A DNA stretch of 64,000 nucleotides, from the NCBI GenBank assembly GCA_024509875.1, contig JAMPIV010000305.1, forward strand, positions 310,001 to 374,000. The letters run 5' to 3'. Below are positions 1 through 8,686 of this stretch, piece by piece. The notes under the pieces were generated by a model. That model saw only the letters and a program-made list of their open reading frames with translations, did not search any database and was not told the origin of the DNA. The stretch comes from Oreohelix idahoensis. Taxonomy: Eukaryota > Mollusca > Gastropoda > Stylommatophora > Oreohelicidae. Within the stretch, counting starts at the first letter, position 1, and each line of letters begins with the position of its first letter. The position numbers and the translations under genes are program-made.

Positions 1-2038
1 CTTCCAATGGAAGAGACCATACCGGTGCCTGGAAAAACAGGTCAACAAATTTAAAAGTCCATATGTAGCATTGTTAAGGACATGGACCGATGAAAAGGCA
101 GAAGAAAATATTACCTCATCATATCAATATGTGAACGAGCTGACCACTCGTCTTAAAACTGGCTGGAAACTTGCCAATGAAAATTTGAGACAAGCCAGGA
201 AAAAGCATGCTGCCTATTACAATAAGAAAGCGAAGGATCGAGAATTAGCTGTGGGAGAGAAGGTGCTCCTTCTACTGCCCGGCAGCCAGAATAAATTGCA
301 AATTGGATGGCAAGGTCCATATACAGTTCTAGAGAAGGTGTCTAGAACAAATTATAAGATAGATAAGAAAGGGAAAGAGAAAATCTATCATGTGAATCTC
401 CTGAAGAAATATCTGGACAGAGAAAACCAGGAAGAGACACACCTACTGACCTTGTCTGTTGCAATGGAGATGAAAAAGGAACCACTCACTTCTCATGAAT
501 ATCCTTTACATCCCTGTGAAACCGCTGCACAGGTAAAAATCAGCACACACTTAACGGAAAATCAGAGGGAGAGGGTTCAACAGGTTCTGAATAATCATAC
601 AGATGTGTTAACGGACCGTCCGGGGCATACAAATTTATTGGAGTATGATATGAAACTCATAGACCCAACACCAATCTGTATGAAAGCCTATTCGATTCCG
701 TTCGCTAAGGAAAAAGCTTTAAGGGAGGAGATAGATTATCTGTTGAGAGAAGGGATTATCTCGCACAGTGAATCTCCCTACAGCTCCAGTGTGGTTCTGT
801 TAAGAAAACCCTCTGGAGAACACCGGCTGTGTATAGATTACAGGAAACTGAATGCTGTCACAGAAGGTCAGGTGGATCCATTACCTGATACAAATCAGCT
901 GTTTGCCAGGCTGAATAAAGCTAAATATTTCTCTAAAGTGGATCTGAGCAAAGGCTACTATCAGATTCCAGTAAAGCCGGAAGTCAAACCTTATTTAGCC
1001 TTTAGCACCTCGGAAGGACATTATGAATTTAATATGTTGCCATTCGGGCTGAAAAATGCACCGAGTGTGTTTTCGAGGATGATGAGAAAGTTACTGGATC
1101 CCCTGAAGAATCCATGCATCACCAACTTCATGGATGATATTCTCATAGCAACAGAAACATTTGAGGAACACATTAACTCTCTGAATATGTTGTTTGATCG
1201 ACTGAGAGAGACCAATTTGACAGCTAGACCGACGAAATGCTGTGTTGGATGTAAAGAGCTAGAATTCTTGGGACACACAGTACATCAGGGAAACATGACC
1301 CATGATCCCAAGAACCTGGAGAAGTTAAAAAAGGCACCAAGACCACAAACAAAAAAAGATGTGAGATCTTTTGTCTCATGTGGTTTCTACCAAAAATATA
1401 TTAAAAACTTTAACTCCATATGTGCTCCATTGACTGATTTAACGCGCAAAGGAAATCCTGATAGAATTATTTGGACAGCGCAGTGTGAATTAGCATACCA
1501 AGAATTGAAAGAAAAGCTCACAAGCAGGCCTATTTTGAAATTACCTGACTTGAGTCAAGAATTCATAGTGAGAACGGATGCTAGTAATATCGGTTTGGGT
1601 GCAGCTCTATTACAACGGTCAAATTCACTTGATGGGGAATTAACCCCAGTAGCTTATGCTAGCCGTAAGTTGAACACAGCAGAACAAAAATATTCAACAA
1701 GTGAAAAAGAATGTCTGGCAGTCATATGGGCTATAAAAAAGTTCCAGATTTATCTTTATGGAAAATCATTTAAGATCCAGACAGATCATAAACCACTCGT
1801 GTGTCTGTCACAAGCAAGGCATGAAAATGCTAGATTATTACGCTGGTCTTTGCTCTTACAGCCATTCCAGTTTACCATAGAGTACATTCCCGGAAAAACC
1901 AATGTCGGCGCTGATTTTTTAAGCAGACATCCGTACGACGAACATCAGAGTAGTCACCAGGCATAGATAGTAAATTCATCTATGTGTATTTAGAAGTAGG
2001 AACTGACATATGATCGTCTGTTCTAAAGCGGGGAGATG
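1..2038 (+). mobile_element. Gmr1-like LTR element A, copy 1, 3' internal part
   Basis: Seen: this stretch repeats almost base for base at 6649-8686 (offset 6648), so the window opens inside an internal region of family A. It holds the end of the first ORF, the slippery heptamer at 47-53, the RT/RNase H ORF, and a purine-rich tract (AAAGCGGGGAGATG) just before the LTR, which is the likely polypurine tract for plus-strand priming. Its upstream half lies outside the window. Confidence 0.9.
47..1966 (+). CDS. pol: Pol (GPY/F + reverse transcriptase + RNase H) of element A, copy 1
   Basis: This frame copies element RNA into DNA and degrades the RNA strand. Domains in order: an integrase C-terminal tail with the GPY/F module (GWQGPY), then RT with LSKGYYQIP and the catalytic FMDD box, then RNase H with its first Asp in RTDASNIG, Glu in EKECLAVIWA, Asp in QTDHKPL and Asp in VGADFLSRH. 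There is no ATG at the front. The frame is open from the window start and is -1 relative to the preceding ORF, which ends at the TAG at 66-68, so expression probably needs frameshifting at 47-53. The protein differs from the second copy (6695-8614) by about seven residues, for example Arg/Cys, His/Pro and Gln/Glu. The RT active site is intact, but integrase catalytic residues are absent from this frame. Confidence 0.85.
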   Translation, partial: KFKSPYVALLRTWTDEKAEENITSSYQYVNELTTRLKTGWKLANENLRQARKKHAAYYNKKAKDRELAVGEKVLLLLPGSQNKLQIGWQGPYTVLEKVSRTNYKIDKKGKEKIYHVNLLKKYLDRENQEETHLLTLSVAMEMKKEPLTSHEYPLHPCETAAQVKISTHLTENQRERVQQVLNNHTDVLTDRPGHTNLLEYDMKLIDPTPICMKAYSIPFAKEKALREEIDYLLREGIISHSESPYSSSVVLLRKPSGEHRLCIDYRKLNAVTEGQVDPLPDTNQLFARLNKAKYFSKVDLSKGYYQIPVKPEVKPYLAFSTSEGHYEFNMLPFGLKNAPSVFSRMMRKLLDPLKNPCITNFMDDILIATETFEEHINSLNMLFDRLRETNLTARPTKCCVGCKELEFLGHTVHQGNMTHDPKNLEKLKKAPRPQTKKDVRSFVSCGFYQKYIKNFNSICAPLTDLTRKGNPDRIIWTAQCELAYQELKEKLTSRPILKLPDLSQEFIVRTDASNIGLGAALLQRSNSLDGELTPVAYASRKLNTAEQKYSTSEKECLAVIWAIKKFQIYLYGKSFKIQTDHKPLVCLSQARHENARLLRWSLLLQPFQFTIEYIPGKTNVGADFLSRHPYDEHQSSHQA

Positions 2039-4364
2039 TGTAGTGATTTCTAAATACAATATCTAAATTAATATATAACAGTATAGGGCATAAAGGCAAA
2101 GATAAGAAAGTACAAAAGAATTTTCTGCTAGAACGGTTGGTGTCGCCTACGCCTTCAGATTATTATTTGCTAACGAATAGCCGAACAAAACGGTACCCAA
2201 TTTTTCAAATTTGTCCTTGACATAAAACACCACTTTTCCTAGTTCTAAGAAAATATTTGCCTAAAATGCATTGTGGAACGAGGAGGGGCAAGGATAGATG
2301 AAATGCTAATTCGTTTCGCATTGATTTTAAACTAAAAGCCAACTGTAGCACAGTGGCAAGCCTTGCCTTAGGGGTTTCCCCAAATACAATGAAAAAGTTA
2401 GAATTGTGGACACTACGGTCATGTAAACATGTTAAGCTCTTATTGTGAATGACCTAAGCTCTCGTATTCAGCTTGATATTACATGGAAAAAGAGTGAACG
2501 AGAGGTAGTTTAAAAATAAACAACTAACATAGAAAAAAAGATAGAATTTTGAACCAAACCACATAGCCCCTTAAAAATCGTAGATTCGTGTACCTGAAGA
2601 CTTGCTGACCAAGAATATGTTATTAGTTATATAAATAGTCCCTTAACTAATCAACTATTGATAAAACCATACATAGAGATCAGAGATACTGTCAGGTCAA
2701 GTCATATCTGCTTAGATTGGATCGCATATTTTTTGGGAAAAAAGTAGGTGACAGATAGGCTAGGATAGTACAGTGAATCTGATTGGGTGGCATTTGAAGT
2801 GAGACGAAATATTATTGGCTGACCTTTGAATAAACATAAATAGCCTAGTAACGTAGAAAAGTTTGAATGATATTTTTTGAAAGACTGTTTACCCTTGTAA
2901 AATTAAAAGTGATTGGCCAACTGAATCGATATTGTCAGAATAAGCGTTAGGGGGGACGCCATTACTAGAAAAGTTTCAACAGTGATAGATGAGATCAGGC
3001 TGTGCTTTTAAATACATTTCTGGGCAGCCTGGACAACAAAACAGATCGAAACTGTGTCAGTCATCGTCTCTGTGTATTTCATTGAACAAAATTGTGGTAA
3101 GATTGACATTTATTAATCTGTATTTTATATAAAAATTGAATGTGAAATAATAATATATGTCTGGACATGAGTGGGTCTATAGCGAACATGAGGCAAAGCC
3201 TAAAGATTGATCCACCATGTGATAGACTGTCAGAGAGGTGTAAAAATACAAGAATATGTATGATTGTCATAAAGGAGCATAACACCTATCCTATTATATG
3301 GAAGAGATTACAGCTGGAATTGCAGTGGCGTTGTAACTATTAGGGGAGAGGAATACTGGTGTACATTGTCACATCAAAAGAAAATGGTGGCATAGGTTTG
3401 TATAAGGATATGATCCTTTTTGTTTGTTTGTAATGTACATGTCCTTAACTGTGGACTATTGGTGTATGCTAGATATTACGAAGGATGCATACCTTCACAT
3501 TTCAGAGGTCCTGGGTACTGACGTTAATGTGGTACCAAACGCTTGAAAACTGATTGATTCAGGACTCTGCCTGTTTACTGCGAGCCCATGCTAGTGGCCA
3601 TTGCCTATCAAACAGGGAACAGATTGTCAAGCGAGCAGAGGAAAGGTTCAACCTATATTCTACTGCAAAGATAAGTTCTCGTTCGGCACCTGAAAGCTCA
3701 ACTACAGAACTTTAAAAGAAGAAATATAAAAAGTGACAGTGAATAAAACTGGGACAAATATTTAATAGTTCCACAAGTGACAAATAGAAACAAACATTAC
3801 TAAAAGGGTATGATTTAAAACAACAACCTAGTAGTACTACCAGTATTTCCTTAAAGTAGGAGAACACTACAGACGTATATGAGAATAAGATTTTTATGTA
3901 TGGACAGAGGATCTATTGTGCTATTTGACTGATGTAATTGATTATTTTGATTTCACTTTTAAATTGTCAATCCTGATTCCAAATAAATTAGAATCAGGAT
4001 AATAAAATTGTAAAAATTATCTTTACACAAAATTCAACCACAGTCTTAAATAAGATAGCCTTTTAGAGTGTCGTTTGTATGTTATTGTGGTAGTACTGTG
4101 TGCTGTTGTGAATAATAAACTATTTGTTTGTATGTTTGTTGATTTTTGTACATTACACTCTACATTCATAACCCTAGACACAACACGAAGTCATTTAATA
4201 ATAATAATATAAATACATTTTGATTGAGATAAAAAAGGTGGTAGCGGAAAGGTACCCTGAAAAGTTCACAATACTATTGGGTAAATTCAGGGACCTTCAT
4301 AGCTAATCTCATTTATTAACATATTAATACCTAACAACAAATTCATAACATCAAATCCACCACA
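2039..4364 (+). repeat. LTR of element A (middle LTR of tandem array)
   Basis: Long terminal repeat of about 2326 bp that starts TGTAGTGATTTC and ends CCACCACA. The ends are set by comparison with 8687-11004: upstream both follow the same purine tract, and downstream this copy runs into a primer-binding-like leader while the other runs into unrelated DNA. An AATAAA at 4114-4119 near the 3' end fits a polyadenylation signal. By eye about 20 substitutions and three indels (10, 3 and 5 bp) separate the two LTRs. The start could be 2 bases earlier. Small ORFs inside it look non-coding. Confidence 0.88.
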
Positions 4365-4475
4365 TATATTGGGGTCTCCTGGTCCGGGATTTTAACCTAT
4401 CACCTATATTGGGGTCTCGCTCCTGGGGATTGAATTTCTCTTAACACCAGCTATATTGGGTAGTTTGATTCTGGG
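4365..4475 (+). promoter_or_regulatory. Primer-binding-site region of element A, three imperfect repeats
   Basis: Directly after the LTR, TATATTGGGGTCTC occurs at 4365, again at 4405, and in shortened form at 4452, each followed within about 20 bases by a GGGATT-type motif. The first, TGGGGTCTCC then GGTCCGGGAT, resembles the tRNA-Pro-type primer site TGGGGGCTCG-GTCCGGGAT with a small insertion (known family feature; the match is by memory and imperfect). Minus-strand DNA synthesis would be primed here. Confidence 0.55.
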
Positions 4476-4667
4476 ATTTTAAATTCTTAAAATATTATCA
4501 AGTATATTAGGAATCTCAGAGAGTATAAAACTAAAAGCATTCCTTTTGGAGAAATTGAATAGTAGTTGAGCTATCAGTGCCTGTGGTTGTTCTTGGTTAT
4601 CATTAGAAATTATTAGCCATAATTAGAGATTTGTATAGTTGGAAATTTTAAAGGTTGCATAGTACAA

Positions 4668-6716
4668 ATGGCTGATCTGGCAAAGTTTCGATCTGCTGCT
4701 GTGCTGACTGCAAAGGAAATGAACATGGAGGGTCAGGCTTTGATCCAATATGTAACTTCAGAATGTGACAAGTATATTGAAAGGGAAGATAGGAAGTTAG
4801 CAGAAGAAAGAAAATTACAGTTACAAATTGAGGCTGACAAAGAAATTAAGAGGCTGCAGATTGAGGCTGACAAAGAGGCTAGGGCATTGGAGGCGGATAG
4901 GGTGGCTGAAATAAAGCGGCTCCAATTAGAAGAGAAGAAATTAGATGCAGAAAGAGAAGAAAAGAGATTGGCTGCAGAAAGAGAAGAAAAAAGATTGACT
5001 GCCGAGAGGGAAGCAGAAGATAGAAGATTGCAGAGGGAGCACGAGTTACGACTAAGGGAGTTGAAAGTTCAAGGCCATGCTCCTGAAAATGGTGCCAGCC
5101 CCTTTACCTCAGATGCCACTGCTAGTCAGGGAGCCTCAACCTCAGCTATGGGTTTTCATGTAGATCATTTTGTTGAGAAAGAAGATGACATCGAAGGGTA
5201 CTTAAGTAGATTTGAGCTTTTAGCTACTACATATGGGTTAGAGAGAGAGAGGTGGAGCCTCAAGTTATCACAAGGGCTTAGAGGAACGGCTTATGAAGTT
5301 TTTGCCAAGATGAGCAGAGATGACCAAGACAATTATGACATGCTAAAGCAGGCTCTTTTATTAAGATACGAAAAGAACGGAGAATTTTATAGAAAAAAAT
5401 TTAGGAATGCCAAACTACTGTCGGGTGAGACTTATCACCAGTTCTCTGCACGGTTAGAGACCTACTTGGAGAAATGGACTGCTCTGGGGAAAACCCAAGA
5501 TCTTAAGGAGATGATCCTTATTGAGCAGCTAAGAGAGTCCATGGCTCCAGACCTGAGAAAGTTTCTCATGGAACAAGGTGCAGAGAGGCTGGGTGAGTTA
5601 CTCAATGTCGCTGAAAGGTATCAGGCAGCCCAAGCAGAGGTAGTTGGTAATAAAAAGAAACAGGTAGACAATTTTAAGGCACCTCAAAACTTTAATAAGT
5701 TTGACCATAGAGACCAGAACAAAGGTAAGCAATATTTTGATAGGCCACGCAATGACTATAAACATAAAACCTCACAATTCAATGAAAGGAAAAATGATGA
5801 AAGAAAACCTTTTAACCAAGGTAGATCATATTGTAGTTGGTGTCGGATGGACAACCATAACACCGAAGTGTGTAAAAATAGACCTGTGTACATGGCCACG
5901 CTTCAGACCAGATCACAGTCTAAACAGGAGGAGGATAATCTGATAAATACCCCTCCAGACGAGATGAGGAAGGCGCAGGCTGGGGATAAGACCCTCAAGC
6001 CTTGTTTTAAGAAATTGTCCCAATGTCATACACCTCCAGGCAAAGGAGACTTCTATATGAAGAACAACCTGATATATAGGAAGGCTGGAACTGGATTCAA
6101 TTGTCAGGGACAGCTGGTACTTCCTAAAAGGTATAGGGCAGAGTTAATAAGGAGCCTACATGTTGGGAAAGATGGGGACCATGAGAAAATAGGTACCATC
6201 ATCCAAAAGATTGCTCAAAATTATTATTGGCCCGAGGAAATGATTGACATTGAGAATTTTGTAGAAGCATGTGGCATTTTACATGAGGGAACACCCACAA
6301 GTGGGAAAATTGATCAGGACCTAGACACGCCACGGGGCAAACTTAGGCCTGACAATGGAAAGAAAAATAAAATTAATAATGTAGACAAAGTGGAATGGGA
6401 GCCCCCTTTTCACAGTCAGTCTTCACTTGGATGTTTTACAATGGCCACAATGCAACGAGTACAAAGAAATGTTTTACCCCAGGATAAACCGACAATCCCT
6501 CGGTCGGAATCGTGTGAACTGGGGGAAAATAAAAGAGAGAGAAGATCTCTCACAAGGAAATTAAAGTGGGAAGAAAACCCCAAGAGAAAAATTGGTAGTG
6601 GTCGATTTGTGAATGATGATTCTAGGAAGAAAAGTCCTCACTATAATGCTTCCAATGGAAGAGACCATACCGGTGCCTGGAAAAACAGGTCAACAAATTT
6701 AAAAGTCCATATGTAG
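4668..6716 (+). CDS. gag: Gag-like polyprotein of element A with zinc knuckle and integrase zinc-domain remnant
   Basis: 682 codons, ATG in AAATGGC context. Residues about 40-140 are a charged coiled coil of EER/AER repeats, residues about 160-330 are the retrotransposon Gag core, and residues 389-402 form a CCHC zinc knuckle (CX2CX4HX4C, starting CSWC), so it should bind and package element RNA. Compared with family B, the aspartic protease that should follow is absent: the text jumps from the knuckle region to the TRS linker. Next comes an integrase H2C2 zinc domain with both His and the first Cys, but the second Cys is lost (ACGILH). The last 120 or so codons are open but show no DD35E core. 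A short similarity to the integrase end (ASNG) returns just before the TAG. The pol frame overlaps the final 70 bases in the -1 phase. Confidence 0.85.
   Translation: MADLAKFRSAAVLTAKEMNMEGQALIQYVTSECDKYIEREDRKLAEERKLQLQIEADKEIKRLQIEADKEARALEADRVAEIKRLQLEEKKLDAEREEKRLAAEREEKRLTAEREAEDRRLQREHELRLRELKVQGHAPENGASPFTSDATASQGASTSAMGFHVDHFVEKEDDIEGYLSRFELLATTYGLERERWSLKLSQGLRGTAYEVFAKMSRDDQDNYDMLKQALLLRYEKNGEFYRKKFRNAKLLSGETYHQFSARLETYLEKWTALGKTQDLKEMILIEQLRESMAPDLRKFLMEQGAERLGELLNVAERYQAAQAEVVGNKKKQVDNFKAPQNFNKFDHRDQNKGKQYFDRPRNDYKHKTSQFNERKNDERKPFNQGRSYCSWCRMDNHNTEVCKNRPVYMATLQTRSQSKQEEDNLINTPPDEMRKAQAGDKTLKPCFKKLSQCHTPPGKGDFYMKNNLIYRKAGTGFNCQGQLVLPKRYRAELIRSLHVGKDGDHEKIGTIIQKIAQNYYWPEEMIDIENFVEACGILHEGTPTSGKIDQDLDTPRGKLRPDNGKKNKINNVDKVEWEPPFHSQSSLGCFTMATMQRVQRNVLPQDKPTIPRSESCELGENKRERRSLTRKLKWEENPKRKIGSGRFVNDDSRKKSPHYNASNGRDHTGAWKNRSTNLKVHM
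6695..6701 (+). promoter_or_regulatory. Candidate -1 ribosomal frameshift heptamer A AAT TTA
   Basis: AAATTTA lies in the correct phase: the Gag-frame codons are AAT TTA, and the -1 shift reads AAA TTT into the Pol frame. It is 12 bases before the Gag TAG (6714-6716), inside the 70-base overlap (6647-6716). A possible 6-bp stem (GTCCAT 6705-6710 with ATGGAC 6730-6735) follows after only 3 bases. The same arrangement occurs at 47-53. Known: this is the X XXY YYZ class used by retroviruses. Its use here is inference. Confidence 0.55.
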
Positions 6717-8614
6717 CATTGTTAAGGACATGGACCGATGAAAAGGCAGAAGAAAATATTACCTCATCATATCAATATGTGAACGAGCTGACCACTCGTC
6801 TTAAAACTGGCTGGAAATTTGCCAATGAAAATTTGAGACAAGCCAGGAAAAAGCATGCTGCCTATTACAATAAGAAAGCGAAGGATCGAGAATTAGCTGT
6901 GGGAGAGAAGGTGCTCCTTCTACTGCCCGGCAGCCAGAATAAATTGCAAATTGGATGGCAAGGTCCATATACAGTTCTAGAGAAGGTGTCTAGGACAAAT
7001 TATAAGATAGATAAGAAAGGGAAAGAGAAAATCTATCATGTGAATCTCCTGAAGAAATATCTGGACAGAGAAAACCAGGAAGAGACACACCTACTGACCT
7101 TGTCTGTTGCAATGGAGATGAAAAAGGAACCACTCACTTCTCATGAATATCCTTTACATCCCTGTGAAACTGCTGCACAGGTAAAAATCAGCACACACTT
7201 AACGGAAAATCAGAGGGAGAGGGTTCAACAGGTTCTGAATAATTATACAGATGTGTTAACGGACCGTCCGGGGCATACAAATTTATTGGAGTATGATATG
7301 AAACTCATAGACCCAACACCAATCTGTATGAAAGCCTATTCGATTCCGTTCGCCAAGGAAAAAGCTTTAAGGGAGGAGATAGATTATCTGTTGAGAGAAG
7401 GGATTATCTCGCACAGTGAATCTCCCTACAGCTCCAGTGTGGTTCTGTTAAGAAAACCCTCTGGAGAACACCGGCTGTGTATAGATTACAGGAAACTGAA
7501 TGCTGTCACAGAAGGTCAGATGGATCCATTACCTGATACAAATCAGCTGTTTGCCAGGCTGAATAAAGCTAAATATTTCTCTAAAGTGGATCTGAGCAAA
7601 GGCTACTATCAGATTCCAGTAAAGCCGGAAGTCAAACCTTATTTAGCCTTTAGCACCTCGGAAGGACATTATGAATTTAATATGTTGCCATTCGGGCTGA
7701 AAAATGCACCGAGTGTGTTTTCGAGGATGATGAGAAAGTTACTGGATCCCCTGAAGAATCCATGCATCACCAACTTCATGGATGATATTCTCATAGCAAC
7801 AGAAACATTTGAGGAACACATTAACTCTCTGAATATGTTGTTTGATCGACTGAGAGAGACCAATTTGACAGCTAGACCGACGAAATGCTGTGTTGGATGT
7901 AAAGAGCTAGAATTCTTGGGACACACAGTACATCAGGGAAACATGACCCCTGACCCCAAGAACCTGGAGAAGTTAAAAAAGGCACCAAGACCACAAACAA
8001 AAAAAGATGTGAGATCTTTTGTCTCATGTGGTTTCTACGAAAAATATATTAAAAACTTTAACTCCATATGTGCTCCATTGACTGATTTAACGTGCAAAGG
8101 AAATCCTGATAGAATTATTTGGACAGCGCAGTGTGAATTAGCATACCAAGAATTGAAAGAAAAGCTCACAAGCAGGCCTATTTTGAAATTACCTGACTTG
8201 AGTCAAGAATTCATAGTGAGAACGGATGCTAGTAATATCGGTTTGGGTGCAGCTCTATTACAACGGTCAAATTCACTTGATGGGGAATTAACCCCAGTAG
8301 CTTATGCTAGCCGTAAGTTGAACAAAGCAGAACAAAAATATTCAACAAGTGAAAAAGAATGTCTGGCAGTCATATGGGCTATAAAAAAGTTCCAGATTTA
8401 TCTTTATGGAAAATCATTTAAGATCCAGACAGATCATAAACCACTCGTGTGTCTGTCACAAGCAAGGCATGAAAATGCTAGATTATTACGCTGGTCTTTG
8501 CTCTTACAGCCATTCCAGTTTACCATAGAGTACATTCCCGGAAAAACCAATGTTGGCGCTGATTTTTTAAGCAGACATCCGTACGACGAACATCAGAGTA
8601 GTCACCAGGCATAG
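6695..8614 (+). CDS. pol: Pol (GPY/F + reverse transcriptase + RNase H) of element A, copy 2
   Basis: Same domain layout as copy 1: GPY/F module near the start, RT with FMDD at 7775-7786, RNase H with RTDASNIG, EKECLAVIW, QTDHKPL and GADFLSRH. Start chosen at the slippery heptamer because no ATG precedes the conserved region. The frame is open only back to 6647, where an upstream TAA (6644-6646) closes it. It lies directly downstream of and overlaps the Gag ORF. It has no protease or integrase core, so cDNA could be made in the particle but integration would need enzymes from a related element. A Cys replaces Arg at LTCKGN relative to copy 1. Ends with TAG at 8612-8614. Confidence 0.85.
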   Translation, partial: KFKSPYVALLRTWTDEKAEENITSSYQYVNELTTRLKTGWKFANENLRQARKKHAAYYNKKAKDRELAVGEKVLLLLPGSQNKLQIGWQGPYTVLEKVSRTNYKIDKKGKEKIYHVNLLKKYLDRENQEETHLLTLSVAMEMKKEPLTSHEYPLHPCETAAQVKISTHLTENQRERVQQVLNNYTDVLTDRPGHTNLLEYDMKLIDPTPICMKAYSIPFAKEKALREEIDYLLREGIISHSESPYSSSVVLLRKPSGEHRLCIDYRKLNAVTEGQMDPLPDTNQLFARLNKAKYFSKVDLSKGYYQIPVKPEVKPYLAFSTSEGHYEFNMLPFGLKNAPSVFSRMMRKLLDPLKNPCITNFMDDILIATETFEEHINSLNMLFDRLRETNLTARPTKCCVGCKELEFLGHTVHQGNMTPDPKNLEKLKKAPRPQTKKDVRSFVSCGFYEKYIKNFNSICAPLTDLTCKGNPDRIIWTAQCELAYQELKEKLTSRPILKLPDLSQEFIVRTDASNIGLGAALLQRSNSLDGELTPVAYASRKLNKAEQKYSTSEKECLAVIWAIKKFQIYLYGKSFKIQTDHKPLVCLSQARHENARLLRWSLLLQPFQFTIEYIPGKTNVGADFLSRHPYDEHQSSHQA

Positions 8615-8686
8615 ATAGTAAATTCATCTATGTGTATTTAGAAGTAGGAACTGACATATGATCGTCTGTTCTAAAGCGGGGAGATG

